Positions 27,915 through 37,181 of a stretch of DNA of 58,020 nt are shown piece by piece. This DNA is from Flavobacteriales bacterium. Its GTDB lineage: Bacteria > Bacteroidota > Bacteroidia > Flavobacteriales_F > PHOS-HE28. The position numbers were made by a program, and so were the translations under genes. The notes below the pieces were generated by a model. It was not told the origin of the DNA. It did not search any database and worked only from the letters and a program-made list of their open reading frames with translations. The stretch spans positions 1 through 58,020 of the forward strand of contig JADKGB010000024.1 of assembly GCA_016717225.1 (NCBI GenBank). Direction: 5' to 3'. Position 1 is the stretch's first letter. Every line of letters begins with the position of its first letter.

Positions 27915-29699
27915 CTAGATATGTAATGAACGGCTCAATAAACGGAACACGTTCGGTAATTGGACGTTCTCGGTAGCCTCGTCGGTTACAACTTCTGTCG
28001 TTCGCGGTGCGGATGGCGCTTTGTGATAGACCACGCGGCGATCGCGGTTATTGGTCCTGGTGCTGTCCGTTGTCGCAGGTGTGGGTTCTGTGGATGAGCC
28101 CAGCTTGAGTCCGGAAGGGGTCATGGTCCAGGTCTTTCCAAGCATGTCCCGATCAAGTGTGTTCGTCGTATTGTCAATATCGTAGATGATATTCTTGCAG
28201 CCTTCGCGGAAGAACACACTTTTACCATCGGGTACTTCAAGGATGAACCGAACATCCTGAGCCCGCCATTTGTCCTCTTTGGAGAAGCGGACAAGTGGAG
28301 AAATGAAGAGGACATCCCCATCCTGCTTGTAGTTGTACTCGACCCGTTCTGCACGCCCTAGGGCCAGCTTGGCGCTGCGTGCATTGGCTTCGCGCACCAC
28401 CATGAAGTGGTAGAGGCTGTCAGCACTGCGGGTGACATCGCAATCGCCCCAATTTCCGCTCACGTGGTCGTTCTCAATGTGCAGTCCGTTGAGATCAAAG
28501 TCCATATCACCATCATCGAAGGTCATGCTCCAGTTGAGGTTGCTGTCTGGTGTGACCAGTCCATCCAGGTAGATGGTGTTGCCCAACGGCTGGGATATGC
28601 TCACCTCCGTGCGCATCTTGTTCTGTCGGCGGAAATCATTTCCCAGGTCGAGGGCAGTAAGGATCGTTGGGACCAAAGCGCTGAACCACAATACCGCGAG
28701 GCCAATGCCGAGCCATTTCGGGGTGGAAGTGCTCAGTAGCAGTTTGAAGCCGGCAAGGAAGAGTGCGATGATGGGAACCACCAATAGAACGATCGCTCCA
28801 ATGCCGAACCACATGGCGTGGGCCTTGCTCGTGAATACGATCCCGCCCAGATCCAAGAGTCCGAGCTCATCATTGTTCCATGATGCGTTCCAGAAGGTCC
28901 ATGAACCACCTACCACGAAGGTGATCAATCCCAAGAGCATGCTGAAGGCGAAGAGGATGAGCCCTATGCCAATGATCTTTCCGATCACACTGGCGGCACT
29001 GCTCCCTACGCGTCTGGCTGCGCCTCCTGCTTCTTGACCCCACTGGTGCGAGCGTGGCCCCCATTCCTTTCCAAGGTCCTTGGCCTCAGTGGCTACCCGC
29101 TCTGCGCCTTGTTTCACTTTCTCCGTGCCTTCCTCGAACATGCGCTTCAGGTTGTCAACCGTGACCGCCTCGCCGCGCATCTGCAATTTTTCCGCAGCTG
29201 TGGTCGCCTTTGGCACGAGGATCCAAAGCAGGAGGTATACAAGGATGGGGGAGCCCCAGCCCAGCCACACAACGGCAATAAAGGCGATACGCAGCCAAAT
29301 GGCCTCCGTGTTGATGTACGCGGCAAGCCCACCGATCACGCCGCCGACCCATTTGTCGTCCGTGTCGCGCAAGAAGCGCCGCTGTGCTTTGCCTGTTGGG
29401 GCGGTAGGACCCGAGGAGGTCGTGGATCCGCCATCGTTCTCGCCGGCGAAGTCTTCAGGGCGGCCCATCACGCTTTCCACATGTTGGATGTCCGCGATGC
29501 TCACCACGTTGCGACCCACCATACGCTCGGTAAAGAGCTCGGCGATGCGTGCTTCAATGTCGGACATGATGTCCTCGGCACCTGCACTTCCGCTGAAATT
29601 GGCACGAATGCCGGCCAAGTAGCGTTGTAATTGCTCGTAGGCATCCTCTTCCACGTGGAACACAGTTCCAGCAATGTTGGCGGTTACTGTCTTTTTCAT
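27915..29699 (-). CDS. PspC-domain envelope stress protein
   Basis: 594 residues. Residues ~1-95 resemble the N-terminal region common to these proteins (MKKTVTANIAGTVFHVEEDA, IMSDIEARIAELFTER). The PspC domain at ~105-165 has RRFLRDTDDKWVGGVIGGLA, AYINTEAIWLRIAFIAVVWL and a membrane helix ending LLLWILVPKA. A charged helical linker, then three further membrane segments (~245-350), and a soluble beta-rich C-terminal half (SLYHFMVVREANARSAKLAL, VRFILEVPDGKSVFFREG). PspC proteins sense or respond to inner-membrane stress; here it is controlled by its own PadR-type repressor. Its ATG overlaps the stop of padR, so the two are co-translated. Confidence 0.9.
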   Translation of the reverse strand: MKKTVTANIAGTVFHVEEDAYEQLQRYLAGIRANFSGSAGAEDIMSDIEARIAELFTERMVGRNVVSIADIQHVESVMGRPEDFAGENDGGSTTSSGPTAPTGKAQRRFLRDTDDKWVGGVIGGLAAYINTEAIWLRIAFIAVVWLGWGSPILVYLLLWILVPKATTAAEKLQMRGEAVTVDNLKRMFEEGTEKVKQGAERVATEAKDLGKEWGPRSHQWGQEAGGAARRVGSSAASVIGKIIGIGLILFAFSMLLGLITFVVGGSWTFWNASWNNDELGLLDLGGIVFTSKAHAMWFGIGAIVLLVVPIIALFLAGFKLLLSTSTPKWLGIGLAVLWFSALVPTILTALDLGNDFRRQNKMRTEVSISQPLGNTIYLDGLVTPDSNLNWSMTFDDGDMDFDLNGLHIENDHVSGNWGDCDVTRSADSLYHFMVVREANARSAKLALGRAERVEYNYKQDGDVLFISPLVRFSKEDKWRAQDVRFILEVPDGKSVFFREGCKNIIYDIDNTTNTLDRDMLGKTWTMTPSGLKLGSSTEPTPATTDSTRTNNRDRRVVYHKAPSAPRTTEVVTDEATENVQLPNVFRLLSRSLHI

Positions 29700-30040
29700 C
29701 AGGCGGGGTTGTTACGGGTGGTCTTCTTTACGGCTTGTGCGAGTTCGGTCCAGGTGTCGTCCAATTCCTTCAGGAATTTCTTTCCTACAGGGGTCAATTG
29801 GTAATACTTGCGTGGCGGGCCACTGCGACTTTCCTCCCAGCGATAGGTGAGGAAGCCTGCATCCTTCAGCCGCGTGAGCAGCGGATAAAGCGTGCCTTCA
29901 ACCACGATCAGTTTCGCGTCCTTCAGCTTGGCGATGACGTCGCCCGGGTACATGTCCTCCGCGCTCAAGAGCGAGAGGATGCAGTACTCGAGTACGCCTT
30001 TGCGCATCTGTGCTTTGGTATTCTCGACGTTCAGGTTCAT
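29699..30040 (-). CDS. PadR-family transcriptional regulator
   Basis: 113 residues: winged-helix PadR domain with MRKGVLEYCILSLLSAEDMY, PGDVIAKLKDAKLIVVEGTL (recognition helix) and YPLLTRLKDAGFLTYRWEES, RSGPPRKYYQLTPVGKKFLK. Short single-domain type as in PadR-PspC pairs of Bacteroidota. It probably represses its own operon and responds to a membrane-related ligand (inference). TGA overlaps the ATG of the PspC gene. A candidate operator lies about 60 bases upstream (30102-30125). Confidence 0.93.
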   Translation of the reverse strand: MNLNVENTKAQMRKGVLEYCILSLLSAEDMYPGDVIAKLKDAKLIVVEGTLYPLLTRLKDAGFLTYRWEESRSGPPRKYYQLTPVGKKFLKELDDTWTELAQAVKKTTRNNPA

Positions 30041-30101
30041 GTGCGGGTCCGGTTATGGGTATCCGGTGGTACTTGACGACGCAAAGTAAAGGGGTTTGCT
30101 T

Positions 30102-30125
30102 GGTACTATGCAAGACAAAGTACTA
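30102..30125. promoter_or_regulatory. Candidate PadR operator
   Basis: gtactatgcaagacaaagta with arms gtact (30103-30107) and agtac (30119-30123) forms an inverted repeat. A second half-like site gcaaagtaa sits at 30081-30089. Its position upstream of the autoregulated padR-pspC pair fits a repressor site. PadR regulators generally bind inverted repeats of this spacing. Confidence 0.4.
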
Positions 30126-30353
30126 TTTATTTATGAACGGCACTGGAATATGGACGAACGGCGGCGCAAGAAAGGAGCCCCAGGTGGCCATATGACCATA
30201 TGGACGTGCGATCAAGGCTCATGCTTGCGCACAGGAACCGCAGCCCTCCTCGGTTCTGCCCGATCGATGCGTTATTGATGGGCTATATACTGAGGGCACG
30301 TCGAAAGCGGACCGGATAGTGGCCAATTGCACCGATCACGATTCCCGAACGAA

Positions 30354-30383
30354 GAAGCCCCTCGCATCGCTGCGAGGGGCTTC
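30354..30383 (-). terminator. Terminator hairpin of the esterase-like gene
   Basis: gaagcccctcgca / tgcgaggggcttc perfect 13-base stem with a tcgc loop, 22 bases beyond the stop at 30406. Confidence 0.8.
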
Positions 30384-30405
30384 TGTTCCAAGTAGTTCTA
30401 AACGA

Positions 30406-32325
30406 CTAGTCCAACGCGAGTTTGCGCGTAACGGTGCTATCGGAGAAACGCACGGTCATGAAGTATGCACCGGCTTGCAAACCAGCGCGGTCCACGATGA
30501 AGTTCTTGGCATTCACACCAGCATTGCGCACTCGGCGACCAGTGGCATCGAACAGATCGTAGGAGAGAATAGTCTCCTTCTCGCTGGTTACACGCAGCAG
30601 ATCATGAACAGGGTTGGGTTGCATGCGCAATCCAGCGGCAGCACTGGCTTCTTCAATTCCCACTACACCAATACAAACACAATCGGTCGACCAGGTGTCG
30701 GCACCGGTTTCGGGGTTGTTGTCATCGCAGGCGGTCCCAGGAAGAGCAGGCCCTCCAGGTACTTGCAGGCAGTCGATCAGTTGGCCGGCACACACGCAAT
30801 CGCTTCCGTAGACATCGTTTCCAGTAGCAGCATTGGCATCATCACATGCGGTGCCTGGCACAGTAGTGCCACCGGGTACACCGAGGCAATCCGCAGGCAA
30901 TAAACCGCATGGGCCAAGTTCCAATGCGCACACGATCCGAGGGCTCATATAGGCCACGATGGTATCGATGTATGCGCGGCCTTTTGTCGGGCTGCTATTG
31001 GGGTTGCTGGAAAGACTGGCCATATTGGCCGTGATGTTCGGTGCGACAACGATCGTTTGAGCAAGTGCACTGTTCTGATCCCACCACTGCCAAGGGCTCG
31101 CTTCTTCCTGCGTGCCTGGTGCCACAGCTGGCCAATCCGTGGTAACCATCGGGAAGTGGCCTTCGGTGCCTGTCCGGATCTCCACAGTTGATCCCGTGTG
31201 TACTTGGGTGGTGCCATAGAGCGAACGCGCGCGGTCCGTGAAAGGATCACTGGCGAGTGCGGCGAACGCATCGTTGTTGCCGTACTGGTTAGCCAATTGC
31301 ATAAAGAGATTGCTGCCCTGCACAGGCACTACTTGTTCATTGGTTGTAGGAACAATAACAATGCCCTCCGTGTATGGAGCGAACGGATCGAACACCGTAT
31401 GGAAGGCCACCATCGGCACATCACCTGGGGCGAGCCAGCTTGTATCGGCCAACGCACCACCTGCATTCACACAGAAATTGAAATCACTGTTCTGACCATT
31501 CGGGCGATATAGGCAGAGCTGGCCGCCAAAACCTTCAATGTTGCCCACGAGTGTGCTGTCGATATAGCTCGTGGTAGGATCGAACGGATCGGGAAGGAAT
31601 TTCTCGATGTAGTACTCCGACGCCTGATCCAATGTTGCTGTGGCCAGGGCGATGTAGCCACCTGTGCCTTCTCCATAAACAATGATCCGGCTTGGGTCGG
31701 CTTGCCATGTATTCGCACCGGCCGCATCGGCCTTTACCGTGCGGATACACTGCTTCACGTCGTGGATCGCCCGGTAGATCGCGTTCAACAACGTTCCGCG
31801 ACGGATCTGCACAGTCGCACCCAATGGGTTCCAGCCACCGCGATAACTCATGCTAATAGCTACGTAACCACGTTTCGCCATACGCTTGCAGACTTCCACA
31901 GCACTGCTGTCTTTGCGTGTGCCATTCGGACTGCCGTTGATGGGTGGGGGAAGAGCGTTCCCTGTATGAACGAAAATGAATACGGGACGGCTATCCACAT
32001 CGTCCGCAGTCTGGTCGGGTTGGTAAACATCCATACGCAGATTGGCCACTTTCACTGCTGTCGCAGGATCGGATGGGTTGAAAAACTCCGCAGGGATGGG
32101 TTGCATTGTGCTTACCAGCGTTTGCAACTGCACCACCTCGGGACCGTATTGGCTCACATCCGAAAAGTTGGAGGTGAGAAAATCGATATTCTGTCCGAAG
32201 TTCACATCGGGCGTTGTAACGATCTGTGCGTCGGTAAAGACGTCGCTCAAATAGCGCTGAGCGTTCGCTCCCAATGTGCTCGCGAGCACAGCTAGTGCGA
32301 GGGAATGGCGTAGGGTTTGTTTCAT
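30406..32325 (-). CDS. T9SS-exported alpha/beta-hydrolase (esterase-like) lacking the catalytic serine
   Basis: 639 residues. Signal peptide 1-22 (HSLALAVLASTLGANA). Carboxylesterase-like fold at ~90-440: RPVFIFVHTGN (oxyanion region, usually HGG), KRGYVAISMSYRGGWNPLG, AIHDVKQCIRTVKADA, and the elbow IIVYGEGTGGYIAL where GESAGG is usual, so the nucleophile position is Gly. Next come two ~40-residue Cys repeats (PGTACDDANAATGNDVYGSD and PGTACDDNNPETGADTWSTD), also common in Bacteroidota surface proteins. The C-terminal ~75 residues (MQPNPVHDLLRV, LFDATGRRV, GLQAGAYFMTVR) are a type A T9SS sorting domain, so the protein is secreted or attached to the cell surface. Confidence 0.88.
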   Translation of the reverse strand: MKQTLRHSLALAVLASTLGANAQRYLSDVFTDAQIVTTPDVNFGQNIDFLTSNFSDVSQYGPEVVQLQTLVSTMQPIPAEFFNPSDPATAVKVANLRMDVYQPDQTADDVDSRPVFIFVHTGNALPPPINGSPNGTRKDSSAVEVCKRMAKRGYVAISMSYRGGWNPLGATVQIRRGTLLNAIYRAIHDVKQCIRTVKADAAGANTWQADPSRIIVYGEGTGGYIALATATLDQASEYYIEKFLPDPFDPTTSYIDSTLVGNIEGFGGQLCLYRPNGQNSDFNFCVNAGGALADTSWLAPGDVPMVAFHTVFDPFAPYTEGIVIVPTTNEQVVPVQGSNLFMQLANQYGNNDAFAALASDPFTDRARSLYGTTQVHTGSTVEIRTGTEGHFPMVTTDWPAVAPGTQEEASPWQWWDQNSALAQTIVVAPNITANMASLSSNPNSSPTKGRAYIDTIVAYMSPRIVCALELGPCGLLPADCLGVPGGTTVPGTACDDANAATGNDVYGSDCVCAGQLIDCLQVPGGPALPGTACDDNNPETGADTWSTDCVCIGVVGIEEASAAAGLRMQPNPVHDLLRVTSEKETILSYDLFDATGRRVRNAGVNAKNFIVDRAGLQAGAYFMTVRFSDSTVTRKLALD

Positions 32326-32464
32326 GGGTCCAGTAATTTGTTCGAGCGGAAAGATACGGCCGGAAACAGGAACACCGAACCGGTGCTTCCAGAAACCGTT
32401 TTTCCTACGAAAGGGGTAATAATTGATCGACCGATGAAGGAGGTCCCGGTGCTAGAAAAACCGT

Positions 32465-35356
32465 TCAGCGCTTGTCGAACTCGTACACCAACTGCAAGTA
32501 GCCCAAACGACCTACTTGACCGCCTCCGAACACAAGGGTCACGTCATTGTTCAATGCGCGATCGAACCGATCGGCGCTGGGAATTTCCTCGTCGAACAAG
32601 GGTACTAGACCGAACAGGTTGCTGGCACCGATCTTAGCGGTGAGGTGCTGCTTCGGGAATTTCACGCTCACCTGTGCATCCACCATGTCGTACGCAGGTA
32701 TATCCCCGGTGAATTGCGGGGATCCTTCGAACGTATAGCCTTGCACGAATTTCCAGTTGAGGCCATAGGATAACCGGCGGTACTCGGTGAACGGTATCCG
32801 GCGGTCGCGGCTATTGAAGCCGAAGTTGATCTTGCTTTCGGGAGTGTTGAACGCGGGAATGATCGGGTCGTTCTCGCCACTGGTGAGCTTGTTGTAGCTG
32901 TAGTTCGCGGTCCAGCTCATTTTGGGGCGATACCATGTTACGCCAGCGGTAACGCCTTGTGTGGTAACCTGCTCATTCGAATTGGCTGCCAGTCGGAAGG
33001 CTTGCAAACCACCTGCGGGTATACCGTTCTGGAACTTTGCGTACAGGCCGATGATATAACCAATGAAGTCCTTGTACCAGCTGTTGTAGGCACTAACATC
33101 GAAGTAGACACTTTCCCAATGCGTACCGCGATAACCGATCTCGATCGTTTTCGCCTGCTCGGGTCGAAGACGGTCAACGTTGAAATAGTCGAGCTTGGTA
33201 AGTCCGGTGATGGGTTCGGTGGTGTTGCGGTATTCCCGAAAACTCTCGACCGTGAACATCGAATCGCGACCAGCTTCGAATTGTCCATCCACATTGCCCA
33301 GCAGCAACGCTCGGCCAACGTTGTAATAGAGATACTGGTCGGCGAGCGTAGGATTACGGACGGCACTGCTGAAGCTGAGCCTCCACACATGTGCCGGTGT
33401 TTTGCTCCATACCAACGATAAGGCAGGAGAGAAGAGCACATCGAAATTCTCGTTCTTATCCATGCGCAACGTGGCCGTGACTTTCAATCGTTCCTTGCAC
33501 AGCTGCTTCTCGAGCCCGGCGAACACACCGAATTCGCTGTTGCGGATCGTAACATCCGCGGTGTCCTTGAAGATGGTGCCTGCGCTATTGGGCCTGTACT
33601 GCCGAACGTTCCCGCCCACCGTGATGTTGCCGAATTTCGGTTTGAACTTGTATTCGCCCATGCCATGCACCAACACGCTGCGATCGAAGAACAGTGATCC
33701 ACCTTCGGTAAACCGTTTGCCCGTGACCTCCTCGAATTTGTCGGTGAAGCGCTGCGTGCCCACCAGATAAGCGGGGTCCAGTTCCACATTGTTCAAGCGA
33801 TCCACGCTGTCTCGCACAGCTTGGTGGAAACCTGTTAGCAGATCATTGTTGTCCAAGAGGTACTGGTCTTGCCAAGCGATCCATGTGGCCGCGTTCCATC
33901 CAGAATCCGCTACAGCCTCGCCTGCCGTAATATACCCAGGCCTGCTCTCTATCTGCGGAGCGATCCAATTGCTCCATAAAGTGGCGTATGGCACGTTCCA
34001 TTCATCAGTAGCACCGCTGGCTTCTTGCAGTCGTAATGCCGTGGTAAATATGTCATACGTCTCGCCCGCATCCTCGTGGGTTATATATCCGCGTAAGAAC
34101 CACTTGCCCTCGCGTTGCAACTCGACCCGATGCTGAAAGAACTGCACATTCTTCAACCGGTACCGATTGTCGCCTTGGTATACGGTACTGCCTCGGCTGT
34201 AGTTGCTCGCCACGATAAGCTCAACACTATCGTTCCTGAAGTGCAGCGCCCCCGCCAATTTCAAGTTGTCCGTGCTGTAATCCACCAGGTCGCTCTCTTT
34301 GTATCCATCGCGCAGAAAACGACCCAAACCAGGATAATCGTTCCGTTCGCTGGTGGTGCCCAAGTAGTCGTTGTTCAACGTCACATCCTCATCGCCATAG
34401 TTGTTCACTGCATCATACCCACCCGGATTGGTGATGCCTGTGGGGCTGTTGATCGTGGCTCCATAATTCTCCGCTCGCCAATCATCTGCCCGCAATGCGA
34501 AAGCATTCAGTTTGTAGGCGAATTTGCCGGGTTTTCCTTCCTTGTCCTTCACCACTTGAGCCCAGCGGATGCAACCTTCCAACATATTGCGCTCTCCTCC
34601 TTTCGCACTCACGCTCAAGCCTTGGAAATTCCAAGGGCTCTTGGTGGTCATGTTGATCACCCCGTTGAACGCGCCCGGTCCGTAAAAGGCCGTGCTGGCG
34701 CCCGCGATCACTTCCACCTTTAGTACATCAAGGTCGCATGCACCAAGGAAATTTCCGAGCGAAAAATTCAACCCTGGGCTTTGGTTGTCCACCCCATCGA
34801 TCAGTTGCAAGGAACGCACCGGACTGGTACTGTTGAAACCGCGCGTGTTGATCACCTTGAACCCGAAGCTCGCCGCGGTCATGTCCACCCCTTTCAGGGT
34901 TCCCAGACTCTCGTAGAAATCTCCGCTCGGTGCTTCTTTGATGGCGATGAGATCCATCGTTTCAACCGTTAGCGGCGCCTGTTTCTGTTTGTCGCTGATG
35001 CGCTCTTTTACAACGAGGGCTTCCTTCAGTAACAATTCCTCGGCGCCCAATCGCGCTGTGATCGGTTGATCCAAACTGGCCACGTCCACCTCTTGCGCGG
35101 TGTAACCCATGCTCGTGATCACCAACGTGAACGGCGGAAGTTGAGCGACCGATAGTTTGAATTTTCCATCGATGTCGGTGACCGCGCCTTTCGCTTCACC
35201 TTTCACTTTCACAACTGCACCCACCAGGGTTTCACCTGTTGCTTTGTCGGACACGGTTCCGCGCAATTCGTATTGGGCGTGGGCTTCCGAGCAGCCAAGC
35301 CAAGCGCAACACAACGCCAGCACTGGGCGGATCACCTTTTTCAACAAGTTCAACAT
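32465..35356 (-). CDS. TonB-dependent outer-membrane receptor
   Basis: 963 residues. Signal peptide 1-28 (VLALCCAWLGCSEAHA), then a carboxypeptidase-like regulatory domain (~29-110; ELRGTVSDKATGETLVGAVV, GKFKLSV), the plug with INTRGFNSTSPVRSLQLIDG and GASTAFYGPGAFNGVINMTT (~170-245), and a 22-strand type barrel ending in LGYLQLVYEFDKR. Imports a large substrate using TonB energy; the substrate is not predictable. No SusD-like partner is adjacent, so it is not a classic polysaccharide locus. It precedes tryptophan dioxygenase by divergent-like spacing on the same strand (54 bases after that gene's stop). Confidence 0.95.
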   Translation of the reverse strand: MLNLLKKVIRPVLALCCAWLGCSEAHAQYELRGTVSDKATGETLVGAVVKVKGEAKGAVTDIDGKFKLSVAQLPPFTLVITSMGYTAQEVDVASLDQPITARLGAEELLLKEALVVKERISDKQKQAPLTVETMDLIAIKEAPSGDFYESLGTLKGVDMTAASFGFKVINTRGFNSTSPVRSLQLIDGVDNQSPGLNFSLGNFLGACDLDVLKVEVIAGASTAFYGPGAFNGVINMTTKSPWNFQGLSVSAKGGERNMLEGCIRWAQVVKDKEGKPGKFAYKLNAFALRADDWRAENYGATINSPTGITNPGGYDAVNNYGDEDVTLNNDYLGTTSERNDYPGLGRFLRDGYKESDLVDYSTDNLKLAGALHFRNDSVELIVASNYSRGSTVYQGDNRYRLKNVQFFQHRVELQREGKWFLRGYITHEDAGETYDIFTTALRLQEASGATDEWNVPYATLWSNWIAPQIESRPGYITAGEAVADSGWNAATWIAWQDQYLLDNNDLLTGFHQAVRDSVDRLNNVELDPAYLVGTQRFTDKFEEVTGKRFTEGGSLFFDRSVLVHGMGEYKFKPKFGNITVGGNVRQYRPNSAGTIFKDTADVTIRNSEFGVFAGLEKQLCKERLKVTATLRMDKNENFDVLFSPALSLVWSKTPAHVWRLSFSSAVRNPTLADQYLYYNVGRALLLGNVDGQFEAGRDSMFTVESFREYRNTTEPITGLTKLDYFNVDRLRPEQAKTIEIGYRGTHWESVYFDVSAYNSWYKDFIGYIIGLYAKFQNGIPAGGLQAFRLAANSNEQVTTQGVTAGVTWYRPKMSWTANYSYNKLTSGENDPIIPAFNTPESKINFGFNSRDRRIPFTEYRRLSYGLNWKFVQGYTFEGSPQFTGDIPAYDMVDAQVSVKFPKQHLTAKIGASNLFGLVPLFDEEIPSADRFDRALNNDVTLVFGGGQVGRLGYLQLVYEFDKR

Positions 35357-35410
35357 GCTGGCTGTGAATGTTCACCGCCAATATAGAAGGCTGCGGTATT
35401 CGCGCTGAAA

Positions 35411-36412
35411 CTATGCTCCGAATCCCAGTGCGCTCTTCAACTCCTTCGGCAAGGCGGGCAACTTCTTTCGTTCGATCAGGAACGAACTAAGATCCGCGAT
35501 CTCCTGGAAAATGTAGTGGCTGTCCAATGCGCCTTTCAGGTAACCGCTGCCGGTGCTGCCGCCGGTGCCCATGCGCAAGCCGATCATACGCCGTACCATG
35601 TTCAAATGGCGGCTGCGCCATGTGGCCAGGCTCGTATCGATGTCGAGCAACGATTCAAGCAGGCGGAACGGCATCTGGAAAATCGGCTCATCGCGATACA
35701 ACATGATGAAGAGGGCACTGCGCGCTGCGTTCGGAGTTAAGCGACGCTCACCTGGCTTTTCGAAAAGCGTTTCCCACAAAGCCAGGTTGCCTTCCTCTCC
35801 TTGAACGAGCGTTCCGGCATAGATCGCTTTCATCCGCTCCCAGAACGGAGCCTCACCAACAGGCCAATACTTCGGATCGAAGAACGGCATACGACCAAGC
35901 CAACCGTTGATCAGGTCGAAGAACGTGGGTTGGCCTTCCAGTGCTTCGATCTGCGCCTTGTGCTCTGGTTTCAACTGGCTGGTGTAGTACTGTTTACCAT
36001 GACGGCTTTCCATGCGCAAGCCCAGTTTCGCCTCCAATATTTTGAATTGCATGCTCTGGAAACCGCTGGCGGGCCGAAGCATATCCCGGAAGTCGAGGAA
36101 ATCCAACGGCGTCATCGTTTCCATGATGTCGAGCTGTTTCACGAGCACCTGGAGAATCGTGTTGGACCGGCGCAGGCGATGCACGGCTATAGCGAGCTCG
36201 CCTGCATTGTCATCAACAAGATCGTCGCTGAACATCCCGATCACACTGCCCACTTCGTGCAAGATCTGTTTGAACCAAAGCTCGTACGCTTGATGTATCA
36301 CGATGAAGAGCATTTCATCATGCGCGTGCGCACCTTGCTTATCGCTTTCCAATGCCTGTGCACCAAGGATCTTGTCCAGTTGCAGGTAGTCGGGGTAGTA
36401 AACGTTGCTCAT
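35411..36412 (-). CDS. kynA: Tryptophan 2,3-dioxygenase
   Basis: 333 residues. Conserved blocks of heme-dependent tryptophan 2,3-dioxygenase: HDEMLFIVIHQAYELWFKQI, LDFLDFRDMLRPASGFQSMQ, WRSRHLNMVRRMIGLRMGTG (His of the heme ligand region) and GGSTGSGYLKGALDSHYIFQ. Converts L-tryptophan to N-formylkynurenine in the cytosol, the first step of the kynurenine pathway. Length is at the top of the usual bacterial range (~280) because of inserts at ~135-210. No other kynurenine genes are seen in the window. Confidence 0.96.
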   Translation of the reverse strand: MSNVYYPDYLQLDKILGAQALESDKQGAHAHDEMLFIVIHQAYELWFKQILHEVGSVIGMFSDDLVDDNAGELAIAVHRLRRSNTILQVLVKQLDIMETMTPLDFLDFRDMLRPASGFQSMQFKILEAKLGLRMESRHGKQYYTSQLKPEHKAQIEALEGQPTFFDLINGWLGRMPFFDPKYWPVGEAPFWERMKAIYAGTLVQGEEGNLALWETLFEKPGERRLTPNAARSALFIMLYRDEPIFQMPFRLLESLLDIDTSLATWRSRHLNMVRRMIGLRMGTGGSTGSGYLKGALDSHYIFQEIADLSSFLIERKKLPALPKELKSALGFGA

Positions 36413-36493
36413 AGGGGTCGGTCAGCGAATTAGGCAATCAGTGAATGGGCGAATGTAGCGGCGCGCAAAAGGGAGCAACTAACTTTGGTCATC

Positions 36494-37003
36494 ATGCGAT
36501 CGGTTTCTTCAATTGTGCTCTTGTTGATACCGGCTCTTGCCTTTGCGCAGGAGAGCACGGACAAGCTGCGTTCATCTTCGGACAACGTGCAGAATTTGTT
36601 CGACAGTGGGTTCGCGGGATCCACATCCACGGAACGGGCACATGTGGAGGAATTACCTGAATATCCAGGCGGCCAAGAGGCATTACTTCAATTCATCTCG
36701 AAAGAAACGAAGTACCCGACTGAAGCCCTTGAACAAGGTATTACAGGAAAAGTGCTTGTCCAATTCATTGTGGAGAAGAGCGGTAAGGTCGATTCGGTTC
36801 TCATCAAACGGAGTGCACATCCCTTGTTGGATAGGGAAGCGCTCCGTGTGGTAGGATCATTAGGGGATTGGGTCCCTGGGACTCAGGATGGAAAAGCGGT
36901 TCCGGTAAAGTTCATTCTTCCGATCTCGTTCACGCTACCATCCGGGGACTGGGAACGGATCCGGAAGAAGGCGGCCAAGAAGGCCGCAAAGGCTAGGAAG
37001 TAG
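36494..37003 (+). CDS. TonB-family energy transducer-like protein
   Basis: 169 residues from the ATG at 36494 (a TTG nine bases upstream is in frame). Signal-like N-terminus SVSSIVLLLIPALAFAQ with a cleavage site, then a TonB C-terminal domain: LPEYPGGQEALLQFISKETK, YPTEALEQGITGKVLVQFIV and LIKRSAHPLLDREALRVVGS. The tail is Lys/Ala-rich (RIRKKAAKKAAKARK). An ordinary TonB has an uncleaved inner-membrane anchor; a cleavable signal suggests a periplasmic single-domain variant, common in Bacteroidota. Divergent from kynA. Confidence 0.85.
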   Translation: MRSVSSIVLLLIPALAFAQESTDKLRSSSDNVQNLFDSGFAGSTSTERAHVEELPEYPGGQEALLQFISKETKYPTEALEQGITGKVLVQFIVEKSGKVDSVLIKRSAHPLLDREALRVVGSLGDWVPGTQDGKAVPVKFILPISFTLPSGDWERIRKKAAKKAAKARK

Positions 37004-37037
37004 AAAACAGTATTGGCGGATCCCGTTTGCTTTCGAC

Positions 37038-37181
37038 ATGGTCACCGGAGTATCAAAACACATCTTCAGCAACAAGACGCTGATCGAACACGCCCAACAT
37101 CATGTGGCCTCGCGCATGCCGCTGGAACGCTTCAATTCGTTAGCGAAGAAGCATCACATGACCGAAGAGCGTTCGCAGTGA
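37038..37181 (+). CDS. Possible 47-residue small protein
   Basis: ATG at 37038, stop at 37181, 34 bases after the TonB-like gene. Reads as a helix-rich, basic peptide (HIFSNKTLIEHAQHHVASRM, PLERFNSLAKKHHM). Its last 42 bases overlap the 3' end of the opposite-strand gliding-type gene. Composition is protein-like but there is no recognised family; it may equally be the degraded 5' or 3' end of another gene. Confidence 0.3.
   Translation: MVTGVSKHIFSNKTLIEHAQHHVASRMPLERFNSLAKKHHMTEERSQ

Larger units (their letters stand above)
30041..30405. other. Regulatory intergenic region between padR and the T9SS esterase-like gene
   Basis: Contains the padR promoter and operator candidate, a palindrome ccatatgaccatatgg (30188-30203), and the terminator at 30354-30383. 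No gene supported: the small plus-strand open frames here are not protein-like. Confidence 0.6.

Noticed and set aside
30188..30203. ccatatgaccatatgg as a regulator site
   Set aside because: A perfect short palindrome but without a matching regulator or position; left as a note in the intergenic entry.
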